A DNA stretch of 64,000 nt from Lepturacanthus savala (Eukaryota; Chordata; Actinopteri; Scombriformes; Trichiuridae), in contig CM060477.1 in assembly GCA_030544235.1 (NCBI GenBank), forward strand, positions 24,858,934 to 24,922,933. The letters run 5' to 3'. Below are positions 1 to 9,871 of this stretch, one piece after another; positions within the stretch are counted from its first letter, which is position 1; each line of letters opens with the position of its first letter. The notes under the pieces were generated by a model. That model made no database searches. It saw only the letters and a program-made list of their open reading frames with translations, and was not told where the DNA came from. Made by a program: the position numbers and the translations under genes.

Positions 1-218
1 CCAGATGTGCAGTTACCAGAAAAAAAACAGATGGATGCATTGATTGTGACCTGTGTAGTCCATATCACCTCAGAACTTGATTAGCTTATTTTTTTTAACC
101 AGCAGCTGACAGTAGTATGACTGCCCATGAAATGTCTGTATATGGACAAGATACTCCAGACACGGCTCAAGGTCAAGTGCTTTGAACCACCCACGTGATA
201 AGCAGGGCCCTTTTCACC

Positions 219-292
219 GTTTCCGTAGTGTAGTGGTTATCACGTTCGCCTAACACGCGAAAGGCCCCACGTTTTGAGACCGGGCGGAAACA
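219..292 (+). pseudogene. tRNA-Val(AAC) copy with broken T arm
   Basis: The acceptor (GTTTCCG with CGGAAAC), D arm and anticodon arm (loop CTAACAC) are intact. The T-arm 5' strand is altered and one base longer than in intact copies, so the T stem cannot pair fully. Total 74 rather than 73 nt. Confidence 0.75.
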
Positions 293-718
293 CAAACATT
301 ATTGTGATCGCTGTGAGTCAGTAACAAAACAACAAGTGGAGGTTCACACTGAGAAGTGATGCAATTTGCCCAAATCCAAAGCAACTCTGATTTAACACAT
401 TCATTTTTGTGATCACTCTGAGTCAGGAACAAAATACGCATTTGCCTTACTTCTCAGAAGTAACAATTGCCTTACTTCTCAGGAGCTTCACATTGAGTGG
501 TGGTGCAATTTGCGCGAATCTAAAGCAACTCTGAATTTGCAACCTCAAATGTTTCTGCTGTGTTTGAGAAGAGAACGTGGCCTATAGCGCCACTTAATGC
601 TGAAATGAGGCATTGCATCTATTATTGCTTCATACCAGTTGATGAATACAAAGCTTTCGGGAATGAGTTGCTTTTGTCCGCTTTGGGGAAGAGTCAGCAT
701 CTGATAGAAAACTTTACT

Positions 719-791
719 CTCCCCGTCGGGGAATCGAACCCCGGTCTTCCGCGTGACAGGCGGAGATACTTGTCCACTATACTAACGAGGA
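719..791 (-). tRNA. tRNA-Asp (GTC)
   Basis: The reverse complement folds as a tRNA: acceptor TCCTCGT pairs with ACGGGGA, anticodon loop CTGTCAC gives GTC, the T loop is TTCGATT, and the discriminator is G. All stems pair. No intron. It is one base longer than the usual 72-nt tRNA-Asp, in the D loop. Confidence 0.93.
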
Positions 792-1044
792 ACGAGGCAC
801 GGTGGTGCGATGGGACATCGACGGGCCAGATGTGCAGTTACCAGAAAAAAAAAAGATGGATGCATTGATTGTGACCTGTGTAGTCCATATCACCTCGGAA
901 CTTGATTAGCTTATTTTTTTTTAACCAGCAGCTGACAGTAGTATGACTGCCCATGAAATGTCTGTATATGGTCAAGATACTCCAGACACGGCTCAAGGTC
1001 AAGTGCTTTGAACCACCCATGTGATAGGCAGGGCCTTTTTCACC

Positions 1045-1118
1045 GTTTCTGTAGTGTAGTGGTTATCACGTTCGCCTAACACGCGAAAGGCCCCACGTTT
1101 CGAGACCGGGCGGAAACA
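1045..1118 (+). pseudogene. tRNA-Val(AAC) copy with broken T arm
   Basis: Same 74-nt T-arm lesion as 219-292; the acceptor also carries a C-to-T change near its start. Anticodon AAC. Confidence 0.75.
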
Positions 1119-1544
1119 CAAACATTATTGTGATCGCTGTGAGTCAGTAACAAAACAACAAGTGGAGGTTCACACTGAGAAGTGATGCAATTTGCCCAAA
1201 TCCAAAGCAACTCTGATTTAACACATTCATTTTTGTGATCACTCTGAGTCAGGAACAAAATACGCATTTGCCTTACTTCTCAGAAGTAACAATTGCCTTA
1301 CTTCTCAGGAGCTTCACATTGAGTGGTGGTGCAATTTGCGCGAATCTAAAGCAACTCTGAATTTGCAACCTCAAATGTTTCTGCTGTGTTTGAGAAGAGA
1401 ACGTGGCCTATAGCGCCACTTAATGCTGAAATGAGGCATTGCATCTATTATTGCTTCATACCAGTTGATGAATACAAAGCTTTCGGGAATGAGTTGCTTT
1501 TGTCCGCTTTGGGGAAGAGTCAGCATCTGATAGAAAACTCTACT

Positions 1545-1617
1545 CTCCCCGTCGGGGAATCGAACCCCGGTCTTCCGCGTGACAGGCGGAGATACTTGTC
1601 CACTATACTAACGAGGA
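1545..1617 (-). tRNA. tRNA-Asp (GTC)
   Basis: Identical in its paired regions to the copy at 719-791; all four stems are intact and the anticodon is GTC. Confidence 0.93.
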
Positions 1618-1870
1618 ACAAGGCACGGTGGTGCCATGGGACATCGACGGGCCAGATGTGCAGTTACCAGAAAAAAAAAAGATGGATGCATTGATTGTGA
1701 CCTGTGTAGTCCATATCACCTCGGAACTTGATTAGCTTATTTTTTTTTAACCAGCAGCTGACAGTAGTATGACTGCCCATGAAATGTCTGTATATGGTCA
1801 AGATACTCCAGACATGGCTCAAGGTCAATTGCTTTGAACCACCCACGTGATAGGCAGGGCCCTTTTCACC

Positions 1871-1944
1871 GTTTCCATAGTGTAGTGGTTATCACGTTCG
1901 CCTAACATGCGAAAGGCCCCACGTTTCGAGACCGGGCGGAAACA
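1871..1944 (+). pseudogene. tRNA-Val(AAC) copy with broken T arm
   Basis: Same T-arm lesion; an acceptor change (gtttcca) and an anticodon-loop change are also present. Confidence 0.75.
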
Positions 1945-2370
1945 CAAACATTATTGTGATCGCTGTGAGTCAGTAACAAAACAACAAGTGGAGGTTCACA
2001 CTGAGAAGTGATGCAATTTGCCCAAATCCAAAGCAACTCTGATTTAACACATTCATTTTTGTGATCACTCTGAGTCAGGAACAAAATACGCATTTGCCTT
2101 ACTTCTCAGAAGTAACAATTGCCTTACTTCTCAGGAGCTTCACATTGAGTGGTGGTGCAATTTGCGCGAATCTAAAGCAACTCTGAATTTGCAACCTCAA
2201 ATGTTTCTGCTGTGTTTGAGAAGAGAACGTGGCCTATAGCGCCACTTAATGCTGAAATGAGGCATTGCATCTATTATTGCTTCATACCAGTTGATGAATA
2301 CAAAGGTTTCGGGAATGAGTTGCTTTTGTCCGCTTTGGGGAAGAGTCAGCATCTGATAGAAAACTCTACT

Positions 2371-2443
2371 CTTCCTGTCAGGGAATCGAACCCCGGTCTT
2401 CCGCGTGACAGGCGGAGATACTTGTCCACTATACTAACGAGGA
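2371..2443 (-). pseudogene. tRNA-Asp-like copy with damaged acceptor stem
   Basis: Anticodon GTC is kept, but three changes in the 3' strand create two C-A mismatches in the acceptor stem (positions 5-68 and 2-71) and a G-T wobble in the T stem. The same variant recurs at 4017, 14041 and 15693, so it was amplified with the array. It is probably non-functional. Confidence 0.7.
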
Positions 2444-2696
2444 ACGAGGCACGGTGGTGCGATGGGACATCGACGGGCCAGATGTGCAGTTACCAGAAAA
2501 AAAAAAGATGGATGCATTGATTGTGACCTGTGTAGTCCATATCACCTCGGAACTTGATTAGCTTATTTTTTTTTAACCAGCAGCTGACAGTAGTATGACT
2601 GCCCATGAAATGTCTGTATATGGTCAAGATACTCCAGACACGGCTCAAGGTCAAGTGCTTTGAACCACCCATGTGATAGGCAGGGCCTTTTTCACC

Positions 2697-2770
2697 GTTT
2701 CTGTAGTGTAGTGGTTATCACGTTCGCCTAACACGCGAAAGGCCCCACGTTTCGAGACCGGGCGGAAACA
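2697..2770 (+). pseudogene. tRNA-Val(AAC) copy with broken T arm
   Basis: Same T-arm lesion and the same acceptor variant as 1045-1118. Confidence 0.75.
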
Positions 2771-3191
2771 CAAACATTATTGTGATCGCTGTGAGTCAGT
2801 AACAAAACAACAAGTGGAGGTTCACACTGAGAAGTGATGCAATTTGCCCCAAAGCAACTCTGATTTAACACATTCATTTTTGTGATCACTCTGAGTCAGG
2901 AACAAAATACGCATTTGCCTTACTTCTCAGAAGTAACAATTGCCTTACTTCTCAGGAGCTTCACATTGAGTGGTGGTGCAATTTGCGCGAATCTAAAGCA
3001 ACTCTGAATTTGCAACCTCAAATGTTTCTGCTGTGTTTGAGAAGAGAACGTGGCCTATAGCGCCACTTAATGCTGAAATGAGGCATTGCATCTATTATTG
3101 CTTCATACCAGTTGATGAATACAAAGCTTTCGGGAATGAGTTGCTTTTGTCCGCTTTGGGGAAGAGTCAGCATCTGATAGAAAACTCTACT

Positions 3192-3264
3192 CTCCCCGTC
3201 AGGGAATCGAACCCCGGTCTTCCGCGTGACAGGCTGAGACACTTGTCCACTATACTAACGAGGA
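3192..3264 (-). pseudogene. tRNA-Asp-like copy with anticodon-stem mismatch
   Basis: The acceptor stem is intact and the anticodon is GTC. One A-G mismatch lies in the anticodon stem, with a G-T wobble in the T stem and one D-arm change. It matches the copy at 12390-12462 on the other side of the retroviral insertion. Function is uncertain. Confidence 0.6.
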
Positions 3265-3516
3265 ACGAGGCACCGTGTTGCCATGGGACATCGACGGGCC
3301 AGATGTGCAGTTACCAGAAAAAAAACAGATGGATGCATTGATTGTGACCTGTGTAGTCCATATCACCTCAGAACTTGATTAGCTTATTTTTTTTAACCAG
3401 CAGCTGACAGTAGTATGACTGCCCATGAAATGTCTGTATATGGACAAGATACTCCAGACACGGCTCAAGGTCAAGTGCTTTGAACCACCCACGTGATAGG
3501 CAGGGCCCTTTTCACC

Positions 3517-3590
3517 GTTTCCGTAGTGTAGTGGTTATCACGTTCGCCTAACACGCGAAAGGCCCCACGTTTTGAGACCGGGCGGAAACA
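3517..3590 (+). pseudogene. tRNA-Val(AAC) copy with broken T arm
   Basis: Acceptor canonical, T arm damaged as at 219-292, including the T-loop change. It matches the copy at 12715-12788. Confidence 0.75.
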
Positions 3591-4016
3591 CAAACATTAT
3601 TGTGATCGCTGTGAGTCAGTAACAAAACAACAAGTGGAGGTTCACACTGAGAAGTGATGCAATTTGCCCAAATCCAAAGCAACTCTGATTTAACACATTC
3701 ATTTTTGTGATCACTCTGAGTCAGGAACAAAATACGCATTTGCCTTACTTCTCAGAAGTAACAATTGCCTTACTTCTCAGGAGCTTCACATTGAGTGGTG
3801 GTGCAATTTGCGCGAATCTAAAGCAACTCTGAATTTGCAACCTCAAATGTTTCTGCTGTGTTTGAGAAGAGAACGTGGCCTATAGCGCCACTTAATGCTG
3901 AAATGAGGCATTGCATCTATTATTGCTTCATACCAGTTGATGAATACAAAGGTTTCGGGAATGAGTTGCTTTTGTCCGCTTTGGGGAAGAGTCAGCATCT
4001 GATAGAAAACTCTACT

Positions 4017-4089
4017 CTTCCTGTCAGGGAATCGAACCCCGGTCTTCCGCGTGACAGGCGGAGATACTTGTCCACTATACTAACGAGGA
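4017..4089 (-). pseudogene. tRNA-Asp-like copy with damaged acceptor stem
   Basis: Same three-change variant as 2371-2443: two acceptor-stem mismatches, anticodon GTC retained. This is the last tRNA-Asp before the retroviral insertion. Confidence 0.7.
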
Positions 4090-4341
4090 ACGAGGCACGG
4101 TGGTGCGATGGGACATCGACGGGCCAGATGTGCAGTTACCAGAAAAAAAAAGATGGATGCATTGATTGTGACCTGTGTAGTCCATATCACCTCGGAACTT
4201 GATTAGCTTATTTTTTTTTAACCAGCAGCTGACAGTAGTATGACTGCCCATGAAATGTCTGTATATGGTCAAGATACTCCAGACACGGCTCAAGGTCAAG
4301 TGCTTTGAACCACCCATGTGATAGGCAGGGCCTTTTTCACC

Positions 4342-4415
4342 GTTTCTGTAGTGTAGTGGTTATCACGTTCGCCTAACACGCGAAAGGCCCCACGTTTCGA
4401 GACCGGGCGGAAACA
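4342..4415 (+). pseudogene. tRNA-Val(AAC) copy just upstream of the retroviral insertion
   Basis: Same T-arm lesion. It ends 50 bp before the target duplication of the endogenous retrovirus at 4466. Confidence 0.75.
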
Positions 4416-4465
4416 CAAACATTATTGTGATCGCTGTGAGTCAGTAACAAAACAACAAGTGGAGG

Positions 4466-4469
4466 TTCA
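4466..4469. repeat. Target-site duplication, left (ttca)
   Basis: Matches 12014-12017. The undisrupted array reads ggttcacactg across this point in other units. Confidence 0.9.
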
Positions 4470-4741
4470 TGTAGTGGTTAAGAAAAACAGTATAGCCGTT
4501 AAAATACATTTCCACAGTACACCTAGTACATTATTAACGAAAAGAACAGGAGGTTGAAACTCTGACCAGCTTTGGCAGGTTACCCAAGGTCATGGTGAAC
4601 ATCAGGGCACCCTGACCTGATGGTCATTGGGAAAAACAGGACGTTGAAAGTACAGATATTTGGCGCTGGTAAAGAGAGGTAAAGAGATTGGGACATATTA
4701 AGGAGGGAGCTTTCCCTTATTTGGTATTGTTTTGATCGTAG

Positions 4742-4749
4742 TATAAAAA
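4742..4749 (+). promoter_or_regulatory. LTR TATA box
   Basis: TATAAAAA in the middle of the 5' LTR, about 165 bp before AATAAA. The position fits a U3 promoter. Confidence 0.75.
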
Positions 4750-4912
4750 CCTACTCTCAGGACAAAGAAAGAAAGAAGAAAGAAGAACACAGAAGACGAC
4801 ACGACTTAAAGAGGTTCTCCGGAGAATCTCCCGTTCTGAGCAAGTTATGTACCTTTATCTGTTCATTTATACCCCTATGATAAATTGTATTATGGTATGG
4901 TAATTGTATGGG

Positions 4913-4918
4913 AATAAA
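4913..4918 (+). promoter_or_regulatory. LTR polyadenylation signal
   Basis: AATAAA near the end of the LTR; the copy at 11961-11966 in the 3' LTR would terminate the proviral transcript. Confidence 0.75.
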
Positions 4919-4969
4919 CAGCTGATTGTTGAACTGAACTTTTGGTTTGCTTCAATTCCACATCAGATT

Positions 4970-4988
4970 TGGCGTCACGAACAGGATT
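4970..4988 (+). promoter_or_regulatory. Primer-binding site, tRNA-Ser type
   Basis: It begins with TGG four bases after the LTR. Nineteen bases complement the 3' end I recall for a vertebrate tRNA-Ser of the CGA type (acceptor starting GTCACG, discriminator G). The primer identity is from memory and should be checked against the genome's own tRNA set. Confidence 0.7.
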
Positions 4989-5330
4989 GACAATAAGTCA
5001 GGAAGATCCTTGTGTTTCTGAGGAAAGCCTCAATTCATTTCTGAACTTCATTGATTTCGCTGAATTGTTGTATTTGTATTATTATTTTATTTTTATAAAA
5101 CATTGGGTTTCAAATCTTCTCTTCTTACTGTACCCAAATGATTAGTCATGCGCTACAATTATTAATGTCCTAGGTTCAGATTCTTTTAGGGTTTTTAAAG
5201 CATTTTGTGTGTGGTTGTGTCTTGGTTGAGGAGGCAATAACTTACAGATATCGACTTTGAAGTTCAATTTTCAAATTCACGCGCCGATTAAATTTCAACT
5301 TTTGGGCAAACATCCGAGCTGCGTTCAAGC
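4989..5330 (+). other. Retroviral leader
   Basis: Untranslated region between the primer-binding site and the first gag ATG. It would contain the splice donor and packaging signal, but I could not assign either. Confidence 0.5.
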
Positions 5331-6725
5331 ATGGCATCGGACCAAAATGATTCCTCACCTGTGGCTATTCTTGGGAAACTAAATCCCCTATTGGCCGAAG
5401 ACATACAGAAAATGTCAAAAAAGTGGAATGCAAGAACACGTAGCGGTCTATCGCCCTGGCCTGCGGCAGGAACTTTTGATTTGACACAATGTGCTGAGAT
5501 GATGGTATTGATAAAACATTATAAAGGTAAGGATACTTCTGCAAAGCGGGTCCAGAAGCGTGAGAGAGAACTTGCTATTTTGCGCCTATTCTCGAAGGTG
5601 GCTCAAATGCTGCGAAACAAAACTCAAGCACATGTAAAAGCGCAACTGGCGCAAAGAAAAGTCAGTCGGGAGGGGAAAGGTAAGCCCCCTCCATACCCGA
5701 CTCAAATGCCCATGCATTCTGTAAGGCTATTAGGAGACTATGCGATGAGGACCTCTAGAGCTGGACTGTACCCATTTGATGATTTGCAGGGGGCAGGAAC
5801 AGAACAGCAGGAGGACCAGGATCAGGAATTGGAAGAGGAGGAAGAAGATGAGCTGAAAAACGTGCCGCAGGATTATGCGGAGGCAATTAAGGCAGATAAA
5901 CCACGCAAGAGAGTTAGTGGTTTACATGAGAATGTCGTCCGCGCTTTAATAGAAGCGGAAAAGGGTAAAGGCTGGAGGTGCAGTGGGGCAAAAGGTGTGG
6001 AACTGGGCAAAGATTTTCCTCCCTTGGATGATGATGAATTTAGCCAGCTACCAGATCCTGGTGCCGTGTCGACGCCCAAGCATGTCACTATGAGGAAGGA
6101 CCCAGCGACCCGTCCAAAAGAGGTGAACCTACAGTCTCAAAAAGCAGGGAAGAGACCTGAGGTCGTGGAAAAGGAGCAGCAGGGGGTTGCAGCTGGACAG
6201 CGGGCCCCTGAGGAGGGGATGGAAGAGATTGGAACTATTGAGGGAGAGATTGTCCTCCGCCCACGAGTGGGGCCAGTGCCAACGATATTGGAAGGGGAGA
6301 AATCCAATTATCCACTGGTGGCGAAGGGAGAGAGACTTCAGTATGTGCCATGGGCTACAATGGACATGGAAAGTTTGGTACAGCGTCTCCCGTGCATTCA
6401 TGAGGGAGCAGGACGCTGGATCACAGCGTTCGAAGAAGAAACAATTACACCAGTGTTGGCGGTGGGGGACCTCAATTGCACGCCCGGAAGAGGAGCCAAT
6501 GGTGTCAGCAGTATTGGCTGGAAGAAACATCAAAATGATGGCGGACTCAGGAGCAACATACACCTGTGTAGGACAAGCGGAAGCTGGATACCTTCCACAA
6601 TCTGGACAGTATGTGCGGATTGTTGGTTTCTCAGGGGAGATCCCCATTTCAAAATCTGTGCCATTGACGGTGCAGGGAAAGACAATCGAACTTCCTGTGT
6701 TAATATCGAGGCACACTCCAGTTAA
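5331..6725 (+). pseudogene. gag: gag, truncated (matrix plus start of capsid)
   Basis: The open frame gives 464 residues, of which roughly the first 380 look like Gag. It starts at the first ATG after the leader. There is a PPPY late-domain motif at residues 119-122, followed by an acidic run at about 161-174, as expected between matrix and capsid. Residues about 345-380 resemble the start of a gamma-like capsid. The protein then runs out of frame over the protease region. No zinc knuckle (CCHC) is seen in any frame, and the main part of capsid is absent. I infer an internal deletion joining early capsid to protease near 6,470-6,490. Gag assembly function is therefore lost. Confidence 0.8.
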
Positions 6726-6864
6726 CTTACTGGGGCGTGATGCACTGTGTAAACTCAAATGTGCTATTCTATGTACCCCGGACGGAGTAATTGTCGATGC
6801 AACTCATTTCCAGATGTATCAACAGCCAGAGGAACATGGTATATTGGCTGGGGGATCTGAGTGA
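6484..6864 (+). pseudogene. pro: Retroviral aspartic protease
   Basis: Frame +1 relative to gag. The catalytic motif DSGAT starts at 6544, and the second conserved element LLGRD follows about 60 residues later, as in retropepsins. The length fits one protease monomer. The upstream part of the open frame, back to 6187, is not Gag-like and belongs to the gag antiframe. The frame closes at 6864; the following domain is one frame further on. The fold looks complete, but without a proper Gag-Pol precursor it would not be made normally. Confidence 0.85.
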
Positions 6865-7436
6865 CTCTTTCTGGGAGCCAGTTCAAGTGTGGAGGAAGTT
6901 TCTCAACATCAACTTGCCTGAGGCCCGACCTCCCACTTGCTTGCCACATTGCACCCTCCAGTTCTTTAAAAAGGGGTCTCGACCAGAGCCGGACTCATGG
7001 CTTCAAAAACAGCCTAAACAGGTTCAGATTCAAGCGGCATCCATAGTTTTAGGGAAGCAAGGTGCCGCAATGGTGGTGGGAAAAAGTTCTTATCTGGACC
7101 AAGAATTCAAAATCAAAAATGGGTTCCCGCATGTAACTTTGTTGGTGAATCCTGGCTATGAGCCAAAACATTTGGGATCTATGGTTTTAGAATCCAGAAA
7201 CGCTGAGTTCCTGCCCACTGACAATGACAACATCTGGGTGAGTACAGATGGATCCTTCATTAAGGTCTTGATCTCTGCGTCAGGTTGGGCGTCTCCACAG
7301 GTTGTTAGGCTTCCCTGTCTATCTGTTTTTTGTCATCAGCATTCGGAGTTGGAAAAAGAAATGCTGGCTGCTGTGCCTGAAGGTCTGTGGTCAAAGCATG
7401 AGACTGATGTAGGTTTCATTAAATCTGCACAGCCAG
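6839..7436 (+). other. Extra Pol domain with two H-x-T motifs (candidate 2H phosphoesterase-like)
   Basis: About 200 residues lie between the end of protease and the start of the reverse transcriptase fingers, where classical gammaretroviruses have only a short linker. Two motifs stand out: PHCTLQF (His codon at 6947) and PHVTLLV (His codon at 7130), 61 residues apart. Paired H-x-[ST] motifs preceded and followed by hydrophobic residues are the signature of the 2H phosphoesterase superfamily (LigT, AKAP7, coronavirus NS2). The usual spacing there is nearer 80 residues, so this is a hypothesis. The domain is in the same open frame as the reverse transcriptase. Alternatives are an unrelated structural insertion or a chance motif pair. 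Confidence 0.45.
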
Positions 7437-8182
7437 TGGAGGTGAGGTTGAAAATAGGTTGCAAGCCTCCATGGAGACCCCAATATCCTCTGCAGCCAGA
7501 GGCTGAGGCGGGGATTGAGAAGACCATACAGGGGTTATTGGAAGCAGATGTGTTGATGATTGACCCACGTCCTTGTAGCAATACCCCTATTTTGCCAATC
7601 AAAAAGGCAGACGGAACCAAATACCGCTTGGCTCATGATCTCCGAGCCCTGAATGAGGTAGTGGAGGACTATCAATCAGAAGTCCCTAATCCTCACACAT
7701 TGTTGTCAAATGTTCCTCCGGACGCCAAATGGTTCACGGTGATCGACTTGTGCTCTGCATTCTTTAGTGTGCCACTATCTGAGTCCAGTAGGCACCTGTT
7801 CAATTTCACCTACAGGTGGCATTCGGTTCCAACGTCTTTCAGCTATAAGCGTCTTCCACAAGGATTTAAATTCAGTCCGCACATTTTCAACAAAGTCCTG
7901 AAGGAGGACTTAAAAGGTGTGGTGAGCAATCTCCAGAGCACTGTCATTCAGTATGTTGATGACCTTATTCTTTGTGCGCCGGATTTGGAAACCTGTCATA
8001 AGGATTCCATAACTCTCTTGACAATTTTGGCAGAACGAGGCCACAAGGTTTCGTTGAAAAAATTGCAGTATTGTAAAGATCAGGTAGAATACCTGGGGAG
8101 ACTAATTAAAGAAGGGACACGAGCAGTGTCCCCCTCCCAACTTGAAGCTATCGCCAAGGCACCAAGACCAACCACAGTTTGA
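7437..8182 (+). pseudogene. pol: Reverse transcriptase (fingers and palm), truncated
   Basis: The open frame 6791-8182 (463 residues) holds the extra domain and then reverse transcriptase. Visible motifs are FTVIDL with the first catalytic Asp (residue 319), LPQGF at 355-359, and YVDD at 388-391 with the other two catalytic Asp residues. A primer-grip-like YLGRLI follows at about residue 434. A TGA at 8180-8182 ends the frame at the thumb. Thumb-like sequence continues in the same frame to about 8,280 and then stops abruptly. The catalytic palm looks intact, but RNase H is missing. Confidence 0.9.
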
Positions 8183-8285
8183 GAAATGTTGCAATTCTTA
8201 GGATTGACTGGCTATAGTTCAGAGTGGATTGATGGTTACACAGTGATTGTTCAACCATTGAGAGACATGGTAAAGGATGAAGGCT
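8183..8285 (+). pseudogene. RT thumb remnant and deletion junction
   Basis: Downstream of the TGA, the same frame still reads as reverse transcriptase thumb sequence (LQFLGLTGYS). Near 8,285 it changes to sequence from the C-terminal end of integrase in another frame. RNase H, the integrase zinc-binding region and the integrase catalytic core are therefore deleted. The exact junction cannot be placed without an intact relative. Confidence 0.65.
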
Positions 8286-8301
8286 CAGGTGATCTCAGGG
8301 G

Positions 8302-8577
8302 TTGGTGTGGACCCCAGAGGGCCCCTACGAGGTAGTTAAGGCTACATCTAGGGCGGTCCAGGTAGAAGGGTCGCCAACGTGGTATCATTTGAACCACTGC
8401 GTGAAAGTACAGGAGGACTCGGGGGAACAACCCCAGGAGTTAGCAGGAAGGGATGAAGGGAAAGAGCAAGATGATAGCGGCGTGGATGTTGAAGGTGTGG
8501 ATGATGGAGTGGTTGGTGATGCTAGTGAGTTGCCTTTTTTCCCAGGAGTTAAAGTTCCTGGGAAAGGGGAGGAGTGA
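8302..8577 (+). pseudogene. Integrase C-terminal tail
   Basis: 91 codons. The first 30 (GPYEVVKATSRAVQVEG, then WYHLNHCVKV) resemble the SH3-like C-terminal domain of gammaretroviral integrases. An acidic, low-complexity tail follows. No catalytic residues are present. The last 125 bp overlap the start of env in another frame, a normal retroviral layout. Confidence 0.7.
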
Positions 8578-9871
8578 TGGAGTGAGTGAGGAGACCGAAA
8601 AAAGAGTGTTTGGTGGGGTGAGAGTGAGGAGATATGTGCCTGAATGGCCAGGAGGAGAAGAGTGGACATCGAATGTAGGTCAGTGGAACTTTCAGGATGA
8701 GGAGACTTGGGTGGCACAGTCACCGGTGCACCCTTGGACGAGAAATGTGAACACGTTTGAGATTACTGTAATAGCAGAAGAGCCAACTCGTCTCTGTGGG
8801 ATACAGTGGAGGTCCGAGTGGTGGATAACAGTGGAGAAGTGGGGGGGACCTCAGTGCGCGATAAGGGTTAAGACGGGGGTGGTAGACTTAAAGGAGGTGT
8901 GGTTGGTGGAAGTAGGGTTCAAAAGGCAAGGGTTAGTTGAAGCAAAGCCTGACCAGCGTTATTTTGTGCTCGTGGCTATGGTATCTGAGAACCATCAGAA
9001 CTATGATGAGACGGTGTACCCCCTGGACAAAAGAAGGAGCAAGGAGATTACGGGGTCGCCTACAATGACTCTTACTACGACTCCGACCACTGCTACTACG
9101 ATAACTACTGCTAATCCGTTGGTTAGTACAAAGCTTACCATTACACCTAAAGTGACTACAGCGATGACCATGACAACTAGGACATCAACAGTCACGACTG
9201 TGACTCCTCAGACAGAAGTGAGAGGGACGCAGCGGCAGAAAAGAGAGGAGGTAACGGACGCAGGAGAGAGGACTAATAGCAGTATGCTTGACCAGTTTCA
9301 GAGCTGGGTGAATCAAGTGGTATATGGACTAGCGGATAAGGAAGATGTGGGCGAGGTTAGTGAGGAGGAGATTAGTATTGGAGAAGGTTTGGAGCAGAAC
9401 AGCTGGTATCGCTGGGTACAGTTTCTAGGTCAGGTTAACGGTCATACCAATTGCTACATCTGCACCAAGGCTAGGCCAGAGGCGTTGTATGTGATGAACA
9501 CTGTGTTCAGTTGGGAAGCTTGTAGTACTGAGGTGTCAGCGGTGTCTCAAAATCCTCGACCCTGGTGTAAAGCTGAGTGTGTGTTGATGCTTGGCTCTCC
9601 GATGTATGAAGACTATGTTGCTCATCAGCAAGGGGGGATGAATAATGCTGAACGGTGCAGAGTGTGGGATGTCCGAGTAGAGGAAAGGAGTGTAGTACTG
9701 GGAATGCCTTGGGGGGTGCCATTGGAGCCAATAGGGAAGTTTGAGTGTGTGGAGAAAACAGACCGTCGCCCTGTAGGGAGAGTGAGCAGTGAGAGTTGTT
9801 CTCACGTGTGGAGGTTAGACTCCCGGACTGGTCAGGGAGATGTGCCAGAGTACAGGTGGTACAAGAGGTGA
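8453..9871 (+). pseudogene. env: env, surface (SU) part
   Basis: 472 codons. Residues 7-31 form a hydrophobic signal-peptide-like stretch. A leader domain follows, then a Thr-rich mucin-like linker at about residues 201-252. A furin-type RQKR lies at 261-264, and after it a Cys- and Trp-rich domain of about 200 residues typical of fish retroviral Env. The start ATG overlaps the integrase tail. The frame ends at a TGA at 9869-9871, just where the transmembrane subunit begins in another frame, so one frameshift separates the two subunits. The product would be a secreted or truncated envelope at best. Confidence 0.82.

Larger units (their letters stand above)
4470..4965 (+). repeat. 5' LTR
   Basis: 496 bp, starting with TGTAGTGG and ending with ACATCA. 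It carries a TATA box at 4742-4749 and a polyadenylation signal at 4913-4918. It is identical to the 3' LTR except for one A/G difference near 4882. Confidence 0.97.

Noticed and set aside
250..441. Repeated minus-strand open frames of 60-66 codons in the array
   Set aside because: They overlap tRNA-Val and spacer; conservation reflects tandem duplication.
560..868. 102-codon open frame repeated in every array unit (MFEKRTWPIAP...)
   Set aside because: It runs antisense through tRNA-Asp and is conserved only because the units are young copies. No protein family or codon signal.
6129..6758. 209-codon minus-strand frame opposite gag
   Set aside because: No similarity to a known antisense retroviral protein; it overlaps strong gag and protease coding sequence.
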